From: Paramacrobiotus metropolitanus
Taxonomy: Eukaryota; Tardigrada; Eutardigrada; Parachela; Macrobiotidae
Assembly (NCBI RefSeq): GCF_019649055.1
Contig: NW_026570237.1
Location: forward strand, 1,488,001 to 1,552,000
Reading direction: 5' to 3'
DNA length: 64,000 bases
Below the pieces are notes generated by a model, which was not told the origin of the DNA, searched no databases, and saw nothing but the letters and a program-made list of their open reading frames with translations. The translations under genes were made by a program, and so were the position numbers. This document shows positions 22,397 to 34,651 of the stretch, piece after piece (the stretch's first letter is position 1; each line of letters opens with the position of its first letter).

Positions 22397-25300
22397 TTAG
22401 CTGCTGCAAGAACAGTACTGCGTAGTACTTCTTTGTACAGTGGCGTCACTGTGGGAATGTTTCTTCCGCTGATGCTGCTGTAGATTGCCCAGCAGCATCC
22501 AACCGAGCCGGCATTCCTCGCATTTATACGGAAACTCTTCGTAGAGCATCCTCCGTCGCGGGCATTTGTACTCGCTGACCACTCCCTTCCGGCGCATTTC
22601 CTCTCGCTGGGCTTTGCGCTTCTTCCGCACTTTATCCGTGTGCACGACGACTTTATGCTGATTCAGGTTGCAATGTCGCTTGAACGTCTTCCCGCACAAA
22701 TCACACTTGAAGGAATAGTCAGCTTGGTGGGTTAATTGATGATAAGCCAAACGCTTCCGATTAGGACACACTGCTCCGCACACATCACAAATGAGGATCT
22801 GTCCGTGGCTCCTCGCATGGTTAGACAACTGCGTATATGTCCGGTAGCTTTTCTGGCAGGTGAAGCAGGTGAAATCGCTGCCCGCCTTGTGCTCCTTTTT
22901 TATGTGAACCACCAAACCGTGATATGATGCGAAGGGTGTGCCGCAAACCAGGCACCGCGCGCCTTTTCTGTTGTGTGTCATCTATAAGAAGAATTTTAAA
23001 AGTACGTATACACAGTTAATATATATCTTAATTTTAATTTAAATCAAATCTGGTTGCTTCTGTACTACGACTCACGCTTTTATGGGTGGCGATATGTTCC
23101 GGCGTCCGAAACCGTTTCTCGCACTGATCACAGGAAAGCGTTAAGCACGCTTCGTACTTAAGATATTGGTCCTTGTGCATATTCTGGACATGCTCCACCA
23201 TGTGCTCCATAAATTCTCCACCCACACGGCACAATTTCCGATCGTTCAGTTTCGCTCCATGCCGCCCGACGTGTTTTAGCAACTCCCTCGCATTCTCTGC
23301 GCGGAAGTTGCATGCAACGCAGACAACATCGCCCTGATAGTCATCCGGCACGTTGTGACCGAGTTGGTGCAGATCGCACAATGTCTCCGTGCAGAATCGC
23401 AGCCCGCAGTACTTCACTCCGCAACTGTACATGAAGCACACGTCGTGTGTGTCGTGGCTTTGTGGCAGCACATCCATGGGAGCGGCCGTTGGACCCGCGA
23501 AGCACATGATACTGGGGTCAGCCGTCGCGATAAAATGCGTGATCTGCGCGGCGGGAACTCCGTGATCCAGGATATGCCTGAATAAATTCGGCAGCTTGCT
23601 GAACGATTCGTCACACACTGGACAATCCCGCGAGCCGGCAGTTTCACTGGCTGAATCAGTGTGCTGCAACTTGTGCAATTTCAGTAAATTCTCGTCCTGG
23701 AAATGCAACGAACACTCCCAACACACGAAACGGTACGTGTAGCTGGGGAAAAATCTATCGTGTTGGTAGCCCTTCTTAGTAGGATGCGGTCTGATGAGCG
23801 GGGTGGTTTTTTTCTTTGCACCAGCTGCATTCACGGGTTTTTGCTTAGTCACGCCATCCAAATCATCACCACAATTCTTTCCCGCCATTTTCGCAATCTC
23901 TCGCATGAGCTGCATATATTCGCGCTGGTTGTCGTCGGCGGAAGCGTCATCGTAGCTATCCAGCAGTTTGGGATAGTCGTCCAAGTGATTCTGCACGTAT
24001 TTCGAGAAGTGGTCAGAATGCGACTTCCCGGCCTCCTGAGAGCAGTCCTCCTCGTCCAGATACGACTGCCATGCCGCTCTCCACGCTGCACGACGCTCAC
24101 TAGCTGAGGAATACTGGTACGGATTAGCTTTAACGACCACCTTCAGTTTTCGTATTCTTTCGTCATTTCTCAAGCCTCCGCGTAATTCAACAAGTTGTTT
24201 CATCAGGGCAACGTATTCTGCAGACATTTTAACGATCCGATCACTGCTTTCGGCTTCTGTGAACTGACGCAACCGGCTTTCCGTTATCATTTGCAGCATG
24301 CGTCCATCGATCGGCAGCTTCTTATGCGATACCACGTCGGCCGGCAGCATGGCCGCAGCGGTGGAATACGCTTGCAAACGCTGCTCTCCGGCGGAATACT
24401 GGAAGGGATTCGCCGCAATCACGGCCTTCAGCTGCTGCTCTCTGGCTTCCCGAAAACTAGCACTGAATGTAGTTTTCTGCGTTTTCATTGACCTTAATGC
24501 TGAATAAAATGAATTTATACATTAGTTCTGCAACTTCTGGTGTCTCGAAGGCGATATTATGGCTAATGCATTTTCATACCGTGTTATACCAAAACGGGAA
24601 CACCACATAATAATAAAAATTATATGCACTATTCACCAAGAAGACAACTTTTATTGCCGTACTGGTGGTTACTGATATCATCAGCAAGTTAATTTTCCTT
24701 TGTACAAATACTTTTATATTTATCATTCGTGCATATGACGATTTTCAGTTTTTGGAAGACTTACCTGAAAATCTCTTGATTCGTATCATTTTCGGTGTGG
24801 CGCCGTCCGTCCTTCGTTTCCTGCCTCTTTTTCCAGCTCCTCCGTTCGTTTCGTTTGTTGTATGAATCCGCAAGCGTCGCCCTACAAAAATGCTCCGAAA
24901 ATACACCCAAATCGTGCCAGCCTGCTACCGCTGACGTCGGTCACCTTTGGCATGGTGTTCCTCCGTTTCTGTCGAATCTGTTTCTAATTCACTGCAACAA
25001 TCCGATCCGGATGAGGACGAAGCTACAACATGCAAGAATTAATTTATCTGGAATTTAATTCGTATCTGCAAAGCACTTCGTGTCATCGTACAGTCAGCCG
25101 CAGATAACTTGAAATCCTCATCACTGGCTTCGCAATCGGAAGTATCCACGGCTTTGTACGCTAAGCTGGCGCGTTGCACCTTACGTGAGCGAAGGAAATA
25201 TACACGTGACTGCGATGCAACACCAGCGGCCTTTTCCTCGCAACTAACAGTCGTCGGAAGTGCAGTTGTCTGCGCCATTATAACCGTGGGTGGAAAAGGA

Positions 25301-27091
25301 GGGAAGTTGGAAGAGAATGGATATTCAGGAGAATCTTCTCGCTGGAAAGTCCGCAACGTCGGCTCCGGTGCCGCTAGGAGCTGCTGCAGTTGACTTGCAA
25401 TTGGTTCAACGGGCAACGAGGACTGTGGCGCAGATGCCGGTTGTTGATTTTGTTCAAGGAGTTGCGGCTGGGATTGTGGTAGAAGATCAAGCGGATCGTA
25501 CTGCACCACAGGTTGTACGGCCGGGGAGAAACAGGAAGCAGGCACACTCAGCGTAATTTCCACCGGCCTTTCGTTCGCATCGTGCTCGCGTTTTATAGTG
25601 CGGCCATTATCCATCACGTCAGCGATGCTCACACAATCTGAACAAACGAAGCAGCATTCGAGTACAACTCGGAGCTTTTGGCTTCGAAAATAGGTTTAAT
25701 TTTCTTAACAAAGACCGATCAGCGGTCCAAATGGAAAACTGTTACGCTCTTTTTCGCAGTACAGCCATAAGTATAACTTCGACTCATAAGATTAAAAGAA
25801 CACAGAAAATGCCCAACACCATGCAGTATGCATATTGCATACTTTACACTAGCAACGGAAAAGTACGAAATAAGATTACATGCACTGATCGCGAAATGCC
25901 TCATGAAACAAAGTTAACAAACCTGCCACAAAAGCCGTCGGTAAAATGCTTGACCCCTGCAGGCCTGTACCTTACACTTACCCATAGGCACTGCTACGTA
26001 ATTCACATGCTCGTCGATGATTTCCTTCCGGTCAGTTTGAGGCAGTGCCAATGTGAGTTCTTCTCCCGGAAGAATGACCTTAACGGCGACGAAGAACACC
26101 TTCTGTTCCCGGATGAAGACGCGGAGGTTGTGTTGGCCGTGGTCAACCGTCCTGACCAACTTCATCCAGTTGCACCAACGATCATTACCCACAGCGAACG
26201 TCACACACTGTCCGTCGGCCGATGCAATGTCCGCGAATGCGCTGCACCGGCATCGCATACAGGCGCGATAAACGGCCCGAACACCGTCTGCGCAAGGATG
26301 GTCGTACGGGCAATGACCAACGGGACTGCAAATGACAAGCAGGAATAAAACAGCGAGAAAGTAAATTTACCACAAAGCTTATTTCAGCAAAAGCGCAAAT
26401 GGATTCATTAGCAAGGGCCCGGTGTTATTTAATGTTGACATATCTAATAAAAACAGTGAGTATAATCCCGAATGGTTGACGACGAAAACTGCCACACGAG
26501 GTTGACGACGAAAACTGCCACACGAGCACAACTTCATAATTAGTATCAAGATACGCGACGCAGGTGTTCTCCAAAATGCACAAGAAGTGAAGACGGAATA
26601 TATACATACTCACAAAAACATTCCCGATTGAATTACATACATGTACTTGCGCTGTTCTCCGGAGACAGGCCGACATTTTGCAGTGGATTGTCGTTGTGAA
26701 ACGCCAAGATATCTGGCAAGCTGGCGACAGCCAGCGGAAGACTGTATCCATCCTGAACGAACACTGCATGCGGCCAACACGGCTCACACAGGAAACACTG
26801 GCACTTCTCGCAATCTGCAGGAAGGGCAAATCGCGACGATTAACGAAGCCCAGATTACTGAGCTCACCAAAACGCAGAAAAATGATCAAATTCCTTTCAG
26901 TACTCCACTGGATTAAGCAGAAGTATTGGATTATTGCTATGTCAAGGTTCAATTGAAACGCAAGTGCACAAACCAGGAGCAGAGGACGGAAATCAAAGGT
27001 AAGCGGCAAGACCGCAAGATGACTTACAAAGGCTATCGTGAAAACTCTCCCCGTCAGGTAGGCAAGGCAGTTTGTCCAAGTTGCTATCCAT
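22397..27091 (-). CDS. PRDM-like duplicate (PRDM-B) with a one-base frame disruption in the PR exon
   Basis: Eight exons mirror PRDM-A: 27091-27028, 26814-26641, 26325-25982, 25637-25092, 25022-24945, 24881-24765, 24499-23076 and 22981-22397. Exons 1, 2, 5 and 6 have exactly the same lengths as in A (64, 174, 78 and 117 nt). Exon 2 keeps CEKCQCFLCEPCWPH. Exon 3 keeps the PR text (VFGPFIAPVCD, CNWMKLVRTVDHGQ, ILPGEELTLAL) but is 344 nt between two phase-1 introns, one base short of staying in frame. Against A the missing base lies around 26,217-26,227. All other exons are open, with two NPFQ modules and about eleven C2H2 fingers. It may be a decaying gene, a gene using a downstream start to make a finger-only protein, or a sequence error. 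Confidence 0.75.
26474..26525. repeat. Tandem duplication, 2 x 26 bp
   Basis: Two adjacent identical 26-bp copies (GGTTGACGACGAAAACTGCC plus ACACGA) lie in the second intron of PRDM-B. This is a recent-looking slippage duplication. Confidence 0.9.
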
Positions 27092-27718
27092 CTACACGTC
27101 CAGGGAACTAACGGGTTAAAAAAGACAATGCAAAACGGTTAGTCAAAAGATTCAAAACGTACGACGCACGAGGAATCTGTCTGGAATCGGAAAGTCTCAA
27201 TTTTTAAGTATTTTTTAAGTTTCTCTTCTTCTGATACAGTTCGCTGTTGTCTCTTGGCTCCGCCTCCGAAAAGTGCCATTGGGCAGCGCTTCCCGCGCGG
27301 TGAGCGACTGACGTACAGTTCGTCCGTACTACGTCGAGTACGATGAGAGCAGGTTGTAACTGTTTGTTTTGAAAGTTTTGCGAGCCATTTTGACATTTTC
27401 AGACTGTTTTCAGGTTTCAGATTGCTCAATTGGTCGAGTGTCGACACTAGTCACATTTCCACACTTACTGTTTGCAGATTCCGTAAAAACTTTGCAGTTT
27501 GATCAATTTTATGCCATTCAGTAGTCCAAACACGTCGTTATTCTTGTTGGAATTTGGAATATGAACGAGCAATGCTGGAGTTGATCAGACTTTTATCATG
27601 ATGTTCAAATCACTCTTCTGACTGATCTCGCAGTTGTGGAGAACGTTGTCAAGCTGAAACCCAGTTACCTGCTGAGCATCGCTGCACGGGCCAGACCCAG
27701 TTTCCCCGACTCGTCTCC
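27092..27718. promoter_or_regulatory. Divergent intergenic region between PRDM-B and the 224-residue gene
   Basis: About 630 bp separate the two divergent starts and probably hold both promoters and 5' leaders. A minus-strand open frame of about 100 codons at 27139-27447 has no ATG start and no homology; I do not call it a gene. Confidence 0.4.
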
Positions 27719-28393
27719 ATGGAATCGCGAAAGCGCTGCCTGAGTTCCCCGCTGCACTACGCTCCCGCCCGTCGTCGTCGTCTGCGCAGCGACGACGGCG
27801 CCAGCGACGACGCTCCCCCCGTAACAATGGACGAAACCCCGCTGGAGGATGAGGAAACCGTCATCCAGCATCCCGCCCACTACGACGCCGACGTCTCCGA
27901 CTGCGGCGACCTGGACACCACCAATATCCCCTCCAACCTCGACGGGAGTGCCGCGGAGTCCGCCGCCAACCTCCACCGGGTGCGGGATAGTCTGAGTCAG
28001 ACCAACCTGTCCTTCCTCAACAACTACGACTTCCAGAGCGCTGTGGCCGCCGTCATGCAGATGGCCGAGGCCGAGCACCACCCCCCGGCCTTTCTGGCGC
28101 CGCGCCACCAGCATCGACACTCGGCGCTGTCCGACGACTCGGAGGTGGACAGCCATTCGGAGGTGTCGTTCTCCTGGGATATGACGCCCAGTCAGGGGCA
28201 GCGCGCGGGGCCCCTGGACGACTGCGAGGTGCTGCGGAATCTGGGGCTGGCGTCGCCGGGGTTGTCGCCCATTCGGGATATTGACAGAGGGGAGACGCCG
28301 ATGAAGGACACGCCGGATAGGGGGCGGAAGACGCCGCGATCCACTGCCAAGCGAGCGCTCAAGTTTTCGCCGGCGGCGAGCTGGCCGCGATAA
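27719..28393 (+). CDS. Unknown small nuclear-type protein with CDK-site cluster and RxL-like motif
   Basis: A single exon of 224 residues. The N-terminus is basic (MESRKRCLSS, then PARRRRLRS), like a nuclear localisation signal. The middle is acidic and Ser-rich with an NLHRVRDSLSQTNLSF segment. The C-terminus carries several Ser/Thr-Pro sites (SPGLSPIRD, ETPMKDTPDRG, KTPRST) followed by KRALKF, which fits a cyclin-binding RxL motif. No family is recognised; cell-cycle regulation is inferred from these short motifs only. The high GC and third-position bias agree with a real coding region, and the ATG sits just after CGTCTCC. A long minus-strand open frame over the same stretch is its shadow. 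Confidence 0.65.
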   Translation: MESRKRCLSSPLHYAPARRRRLRSDDGASDDAPPVTMDETPLEDEETVIQHPAHYDADVSDCGDLDTTNIPSNLDGSAAESAANLHRVRDSLSQTNLSFLNNYDFQSAVAAVMQMAEAEHHPPAFLAPRHQHRHSALSDDSEVDSHSEVSFSWDMTPSQGQRAGPLDDCEVLRNLGLASPGLSPIRDIDRGETPMKDTPDRGRKTPRSTAKRALKFSPAASWPR

Positions 28394-29179
28394 TTTATCT
28401 CTAGTGCGACAGGAATTATTTACCTCTACAGTCCCGTCTTTTTTTGAGTGCATTTGTTTTTCTGTTTTTTTCAGCAGCGGCACTCAGTTTTTTTTATTCC
28501 TGTACTTAATTTATTTTTCTGTGTCCAGTATATGTTCCAGTGTTTTTGCATCTTGTCGACTGGTACCCGACTACCCGTAGCAGATTTTTTATAGTTAATT
28601 TTGTCGGCAACCATGCAGTACGGAAAAAGAATTTTGATGATGTTCCTGTGTTCCATTGCTCGTTGTTGGGTATTCACATTTCAACCGCACTCAAACGAAT
28701 AGACAAAATATAGATTCGGAGCTAAAATAGAAAAACAAACTCAAGAATCTTTTTACTCGGGACTGTGCATGTGGAATCTTTTTATTCAGGGCTGTTTTTT
28801 GATTTATCATTTATGGAAAATAATTTAAAGAATTGTTTTGAAACCTGGGTTAGTAAGAATCTGTCACGAGCGGCGGTTACATGATTGGTGCCTGGGAATT
28901 ATGTCATGCTCTCCGAGTTTTGAGCTGTATCGGTGGGTTTGTAGATTTTTGTTTGCATTGCGTCAAGCAATATTTGCATTAATATTCTGCAGATTCGTTG
29001 ATGATTTTTGTTTAACTAGCGATGCAGTCATTTTTTACAGCGAAAACCAGAAAGCGCTGTCTCATGTTGTAGACTGGTCTCCCGTGTTATTGACTTTAAG
29101 TTTACAGCAGTATAGCTCAGAAGTTATAGCTGCGATTCAAATTCTGGAATTATTGACTATTGAATATTGATTTTCCACG
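28394..29179. other. Intergenic, T-rich
   Basis: The 3' flank of the previous gene and upstream region of DHRS7B. A 110-codon plus-strand open frame (28838-29170) has no homology and unusual composition and is not called. Confidence 0.45.
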
Positions 29180-30799
29180 ATGAGTCAACAAAATCTGACA
29201 TTTTTCCGCTATCCCCCTTCATGGCTCACGGATTCCTTTTTAGCGGGGATCGGAGTGATTTTTGCCGCCGGTGCCATCACTATCTGGGGCCTGAAGAAAC
29301 TGATTTTCACCCGCGCCGTGGGCAATCGGTCGTGGTACGATTTATCGGGAAAAGTCGTGTGTGTAACGGGCGCCACGGGCGGCCTGGGCAAAGGTGGGAT
29401 TATTCGACAAAAGAATAACGTGGCCCGATTATTTTACGGTTATTTTCTTTACAGCCTTAAGTAGCGTTTTGATTGCGCGGGGAGCGAAAGTGATCGTCAC
29501 GGGGCGCAACGCGAAGGCGCTGGCGGAACTGATCGATGAGCTGAAGCACGTTCCAGAGCATCAGCTGCACAATCCCACAGTAAGACCGGTCACTTGTTGT
29601 TCATTCTGCAGTTGAAATTTTTCTGATGATTGTAGGTTTATAATCCGGTTGGTGTGGAATTGGACCTGGGGAATTTGGACAGTATACCCGCAAAGGCAAG
29701 GGAAATTCTGTCGCGATACGGACGAGTGGATGTGCTGATTCATAATGCTGGTCTCAGCTCGCGGGGGGCTGTCATGGAGACAGGCATCGAATTGGACAAA
29801 CAGCTGATGACCGTCAATTATTTGGCGCCGGTGGCGCTGACCAAAGGTGGATGGTTATTTTCGATTATTTACAATTTCATATAGACATAAAAATGCAGAA
29901 ATTAAAAATCAGTGAGTAGAACAGTTCGTCTAAACCATCCAGAATACTGTCGGAATTTTGATGCCGGTTTGCGTAAGGATTTGCTGTGTTCATAACGATC
30001 AGATGTACAATTTGCAGAATTACTGCCACCGATGGTGGAAACAGGAGATGCCTACGTTGTCGCTATCGGTAGCGTCCAAGGAAAGATGACATTGCCCTTT
30101 CGATCGCCATGTAAGTATTCTTGGCAGTGAGAATTATAAAAAAATGTTATCAAATTACGCAAAATGCGTACAACTGAGCAAATAATGATGCACGTACTAT
30201 TTAGTACTTTTCATATTATCGTTCTAGAAAGATCATGTTTAAATAATTTTATTTGTGAATTATCTTGTTTTCTCTCTCCTGTTCAGTTCAGTTGAATTTG
30301 TGGAGCCGAGTCAGTTGATTTTTGACTGTGCGCAAAACAAGGTTATTTTTAAAATAAAGTCATTTTTGACTGTACGTACCTGTTGCAGATGCGGCATCAA
30401 AGCACGCTTTACACGCGTTTTGTGAGTGTCTGCGAGCGGAAGTGCAGCACCAGGGCGTCAGCGTGCTGGTGGTCAGTCCCGGATACATCCGCACCGGTTT
30501 ATCGCTGAACGCGCTGACCGGAGACGGCGCGCGATACGGAAGTGAGTGCATCCGCTCGTGGTCGTGTTTTTTATTTGCATCTCGTTCGTTACATTGCAGA
30601 AATGGATGAAACCATCGCCACGGGTATGGAACCGCTGGCAGTGGCCGAGGAAACCATCCGCAGCATTGAACATCGCCGGATGGATGTGCTGATCTGCGGT
30701 TTCCTGCCTACGTTGGGTATCTACATGCGGACACTTTGGCCTTCACTGTATTTCCTCACCATGCGCCGTCGTGCTGAAAAGGCACTGAAAAAGGCTTAA
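29180..30799 (+). CDS. DHRS7B: Short-chain dehydrogenase/reductase, DHRS7B (acyl-DHAP reductase) orthologue
   Basis: Six exons (29180-29393, 29455-29579, 29636-29846, 30018-30110, 30389-30541, 30600-30799) give 331 residues, close to the 325 of human DHRS7B. An N-terminal membrane segment (about residues 15-40) precedes the Rossmann fold. The NADPH motif [10 protein letters not shown], the NAG motif (HNAGLSSRG), the catalytic Ser (IGSVQGKM) and the YAASK pair are all present. [19 protein letters not shown] matches DHRS7B closely. In vertebrates this protein (PexRAP) reduces 1-acyl- or alkyl-dihydroxyacetone phosphate in ether-lipid synthesis at peroxisome/ER membranes. All splice sites are GT-AG with matching phases. 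Confidence 0.9.
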
Positions 30800-31198
30800 G
30801 ACGGTTACACCGTCACGCTTTGAGCGTAAAAAGTATAAACACCACGTTCCTGTTTTAGCATTCCGAGTGCCGTTTAATGGTTTTAATAATTTTAACTGTT
30901 TCGTGATTATGTATTCTTCAAGTCTGGTGAACCGAAATTGTGGTACTCACTATTAAATGCGTTCGTCCGACAAGTGGCACTGAACGACTGAACCGTGGAA
31001 GCAAAACATAATGTCGGATTGTATTCAGCTTTCTCATGCACTGCACAAAAATCGCAAGAGATTACTTAAGACAATAAATCCCACTAAAATTCTTCGACGA
31101 ATACGTAAGTACAAAACGCGACTGAACATTGAATCCTTATTTTAATTAAATTCTAACAATCCTGATTTTATTATTAAAAATCGAAGCACAGTTGCCAA
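30800..31198. other. Intergenic between DHRS7B and ZF-C (convergent 3' ends)
   Basis: AT-rich 3' flanks. A short exon-like stretch at about 31,011-31,105 (31 codons ending in a GTAAGT) has no partner exon and is not called. Confidence 0.45.
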
Positions 31199-33814
31199 TT
31201 AATTCCCGGAATGTTTCCGGTTTCTATGCTGCTCATATCCCCCGCGTTTCAACCAACCCAACCGGCAATCCTCACATTTATACGGGAAATCCTCATAGGC
31301 GATCCTCTTCCGCGGATTCACATAATCCGGACCCCGCACCTTCGGTGGGGCCAGCGGTCGCCGCAGCGGTCTGACCCGCTTCCGCTCCTCCTTATGCACC
31401 GTCACCCGGTGCTGCCAGAGATTCTGGGAGCGCTTGAAGGTCTTATCGCATTTCTCACAGGCGAACTTGTACTGGGCGCTGTGCGTCGCTTTATGCTGCC
31501 ACAGCTTCATCGACGAGGTGAACTGCATGGGACACTGCGGGCACGTCAGGGTTTTGGGTGCGTGGATTTTGACGTAATGCTCCGAAAAAGCGCCGTACGC
31601 AGCGAAAAACTTCAGGCACATCGGGCACTGGAAACCGCCGGAGCTTTTGTGCACGCCGACGTGCTTGGACAGTGTCGCCGAATTGGGGTATTCCATCGGG
31701 CAGAATTTGCAGCGGATAGCGGTATCGCTGTGCCGATCCTACCAAACACAACCATTAAGTGATTTCACGGCAAAACTTGAGAGGAACTAGAAACTTAAAC
31801 ACATACAAGAAGCCATTCCGATGATTCGACGCGAAATCTGATTCGAAATGAAATTTTAAACATAAACAAAATATTAAAAAAGGCTTTACAACAACAGAAC
31901 ATACAATATCATATATCTCAGAACATTTCGAAAAAGTTTTGGTTTTGTATGTTATAATATGGTTACAATAATTGCAACAAGACGACTGATAAAATAGCGC
32001 TAAATTCAAGCAGTTTCTGTGCCGTTTGTGAAATGATCTGAAATAAAATAAAGAATTTACGCATTAAGTGTTGACACTACTTCTTCAAAAACGTTTTGGA
32101 TTGAAGGATATAGGGTGGCACGTTAAAATGGTTAAATAAAAAAAGACTTGTTGATCATTTTCACATTTCTGGCGACTCCAGTTAAATCAAATGGACATTT
32201 GAAATGAAATAACTGGAAAATCGAATCTAATCCAGTTACATAGAAAAACTGTCTGAAAGCAGACGAAACTTACCAGCATATGTCGTGCCAGCGCGCATTT
32301 GGTCATGAACTTCTCCCCGCACTGATCACAGCCGAGCGTGTAGTATTCATCGGCGAATTTCCGGAACTCCTCGGGATGCATGACGACCACATGCCGCTGC
32401 ACATGCATCACCGCCACCCCGCACACCCGGCACAACTTCCGGTCGCGCCGCTTCGCCCCGTGCTGCCGGACATGCTCCAACAACTCCCCCGCCGTCGCCG
32501 CCTCCCACCCACACCCCGGACACCCCAACGGCCCCGTGTACTCCTCCTCCATATGCGCCCGTTTGTGCAGCGTCACCAGCTCCTCCGTGCAGAAGCGCAG
32601 CCAGCACTCCGTGCACTGGAACATGAAACACAGGGAATGCGGCACATGATCCTGGGAAATCCCGGTGGGCAGGGCGTCGTCATCCGAGGCGGTGGCGTCC
32701 ACCGAGGCGAAGATGCTGGGGTCGTCCGTCGGGACAAACTGCGGGACGGGGGCCGGGGGAGGGGTTGTCTCGGTGACCACGTCGTCCTCGGCGGGGTCCG
32801 GGGCGAGTCCGGGGTGTTGGCGTTCGCGGTGCCATTTTAGTAACACGGCGTGATGGAAACGCAGCGAGCATTCCGGGCAGACGTAGCAGAATTTGTCGCC
32901 CGTGTTCTGGAGGATGATGGGGGGATCCGCGCTGGAGGGGCCGCTGAATAATGGTGCGGGGCTGGCGTCCGCCTCGGAGGAGTCGTCCAGGGAGGGCAGA
33001 CCCGTCCGGATATCGTCCGCATCTTCCGTTTCATCGGTTTCCTTGCGTTCTACATCGGATTCTTCCGATTCTACCACACAGTGCAAATCAGATAAAGTTT
33101 TTTTTTTAAAATCATATTACCACTTCTCAAAATTGCCCAGTTATTAACAGAATTTTTTCTTAAGACAAAATTCAACTTGTGATGTTATAATACATTGTAC
33201 ACTTCAGAAAGCAGATCACCATTTTCCAAACCTGCTCAGTTATCAACCAACTTTTGTGAAGACAAAATTCATTTTTTCATTTTCAACATATTTCACATCA
33301 CCACTTTGGATCTTCGCCATCGCTGCTTAATTAATAGCAGAATTTTTCTGAAGACAAAAATACACAAAATTAATTGGTTTTACTTCTGAATCTTGAACCA
33401 AATTCATATGTTTCACCGTTTTTCAGAGTTGCTCCGTTTTTAAAAGAACTGGTATTTAAAAGATATATTTCCCGAAGCGTTTCACTGCCCCATAGCAGAG
33501 ATAACTTCACCATAGAGACGACCACGCTATGGGTTACAGGTTTTGTCAGCAATATATATACGATACGAGCACATACCAGAGTCGCGCTCCAGCTTGGACC
33601 ACTGATAATCCACCTCGTCATCGCCCAGCATGTGCATAGTAAATATATCATCGAAAGATAACTCGTGCGGGCGCTGACTCGTTGCCTCACTTGGCTGTGC
33701 GGGCGCTGCCTCGGTTTTGACGACTTTGAGAATAGGTTTTGAAGCGGTTGGAGGTCCCCGTCGTGGTCGTCGCATGCCCGAGACAGCACGCGAGGAACTG
33801 CCCGACGTGGCCAT
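31199..33814 (-). CDS. C2H2 zinc-finger protein related to PRDM-A/B but without a PR domain (ZF-C)
   Basis: Three exons: 33814-33577, 33070-32274 and 31738-31199, in phase (524 residues). The N-terminal 150 residues are disordered and acidic. About ten C2H2-type fingers follow, including YVCPECSLRFHHAVLLKWH, FQCTECWLRFCTEELVTLH, DRKLCRVCGVAVMHVQRH, LGCDQCGEKFMTKCALARH and CKFCPMEYPNSATLSKH. The last finger, FPYKCEDCRLGWLKRGGYEQ, follows a KRIAYEDF linker. Finger order, spacing and the unusual C-terminal finger match PRDM-A and PRDM-B, so it is a paralogue of their finger half. No zinc-knuckle, PR or NPFQ part is seen. Probable nuclear DNA-binding protein; target unknown. Confidence 0.8.
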
Positions 33815-34651
33815 TTCGTGCTGACGATCCTATTCAACAGTCAAATATACTCCAGAAATATGAAACGTTTCAGTGTAAAAGAGAAAAAGATTTATTCAGG
33901 ATGCAGAGAATCAAATTCAAAGATAAGACGTAAGAAACTGGAATGATGTGGAAAATTGAAATCAATGACATAAGCAGCAAGCTGAAGTGGATCAAGAAAT
34001 TACGGAAGAAAACGGAAACTGGACTGCAGCCCTGAGGGCGGTAAGCCATTTTAGTGCTTATCCATTTTAGCAGCCGCTAGAATCGCATAACACTTTTAAG
34101 TTATCTAGTTCAAAGTTTTCTGGTTTCCAGTTTTCCGAATTTTCAAATATATCCTTGACAAGAACGATACATGTTGTGCAGATCAATAGTGGCTCATCAG
34201 AAAAAAAAAGCTTGAACCGATTATCTAAGTTGATGCGTAAAATACATCCAATGTCCGTATCGAGCGTCTCCTGGCAGGCTAAATTTTAATTTGATGCCAT
34301 TTTTTTCGGTTTCCAGTAATAATAACCACGGGTTGTACGGGTCGAAAACCTCAAAAACACCCGGTTCATAGCGTTGTAGATTACTGGTTCTCGCCTGCTG
34401 TTAATTTACTAATGGCAATCTTCATCTCACCAAAGGCTGTCGGCGTTTTGCTTCTGTATAACACATCTCCATTTTCAGTTTCCCGGCAGTTTATTTTGAT
34501 TACTGTACTTGTTCAAACGATGGCAACGCACAAACGAAAAAAGCAGTGTACTGTAATTAATTAAACTGTGACGATATAAAAATCAATGTATTCAATTAAA
34601 CCAGGGCAATACAAAAACATAAAAAAGATCCAAATTAATGTAACAGTGTTT
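33815..34651. other. Intergenic
   Basis: Upstream of ZF-C and downstream of PREP. AT-rich, with no gene or repeat recognised. Confidence 0.5.

Noticed and set aside
27139-27447. A 102-codon minus-strand frame upstream of PRDM-B
   Set aside because: No ATG start, no homology, sits in a divergent promoter region, and PRDM-B already has a first exon matching PRDM-A in length and sequence.
27665-28483. A 272-codon minus-strand open frame over the 224-residue gene
   Set aside because: Arg/His/Val-rich text typical of the antisense of a GC-rich coding region; the plus-strand frame has the better start, composition and motifs.
31011-31105. Exon-like stretch of 31 codons ending at a GTAAGT donor
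   Set aside because: No downstream partner exon or homology; it lies between two convergent 3' ends.
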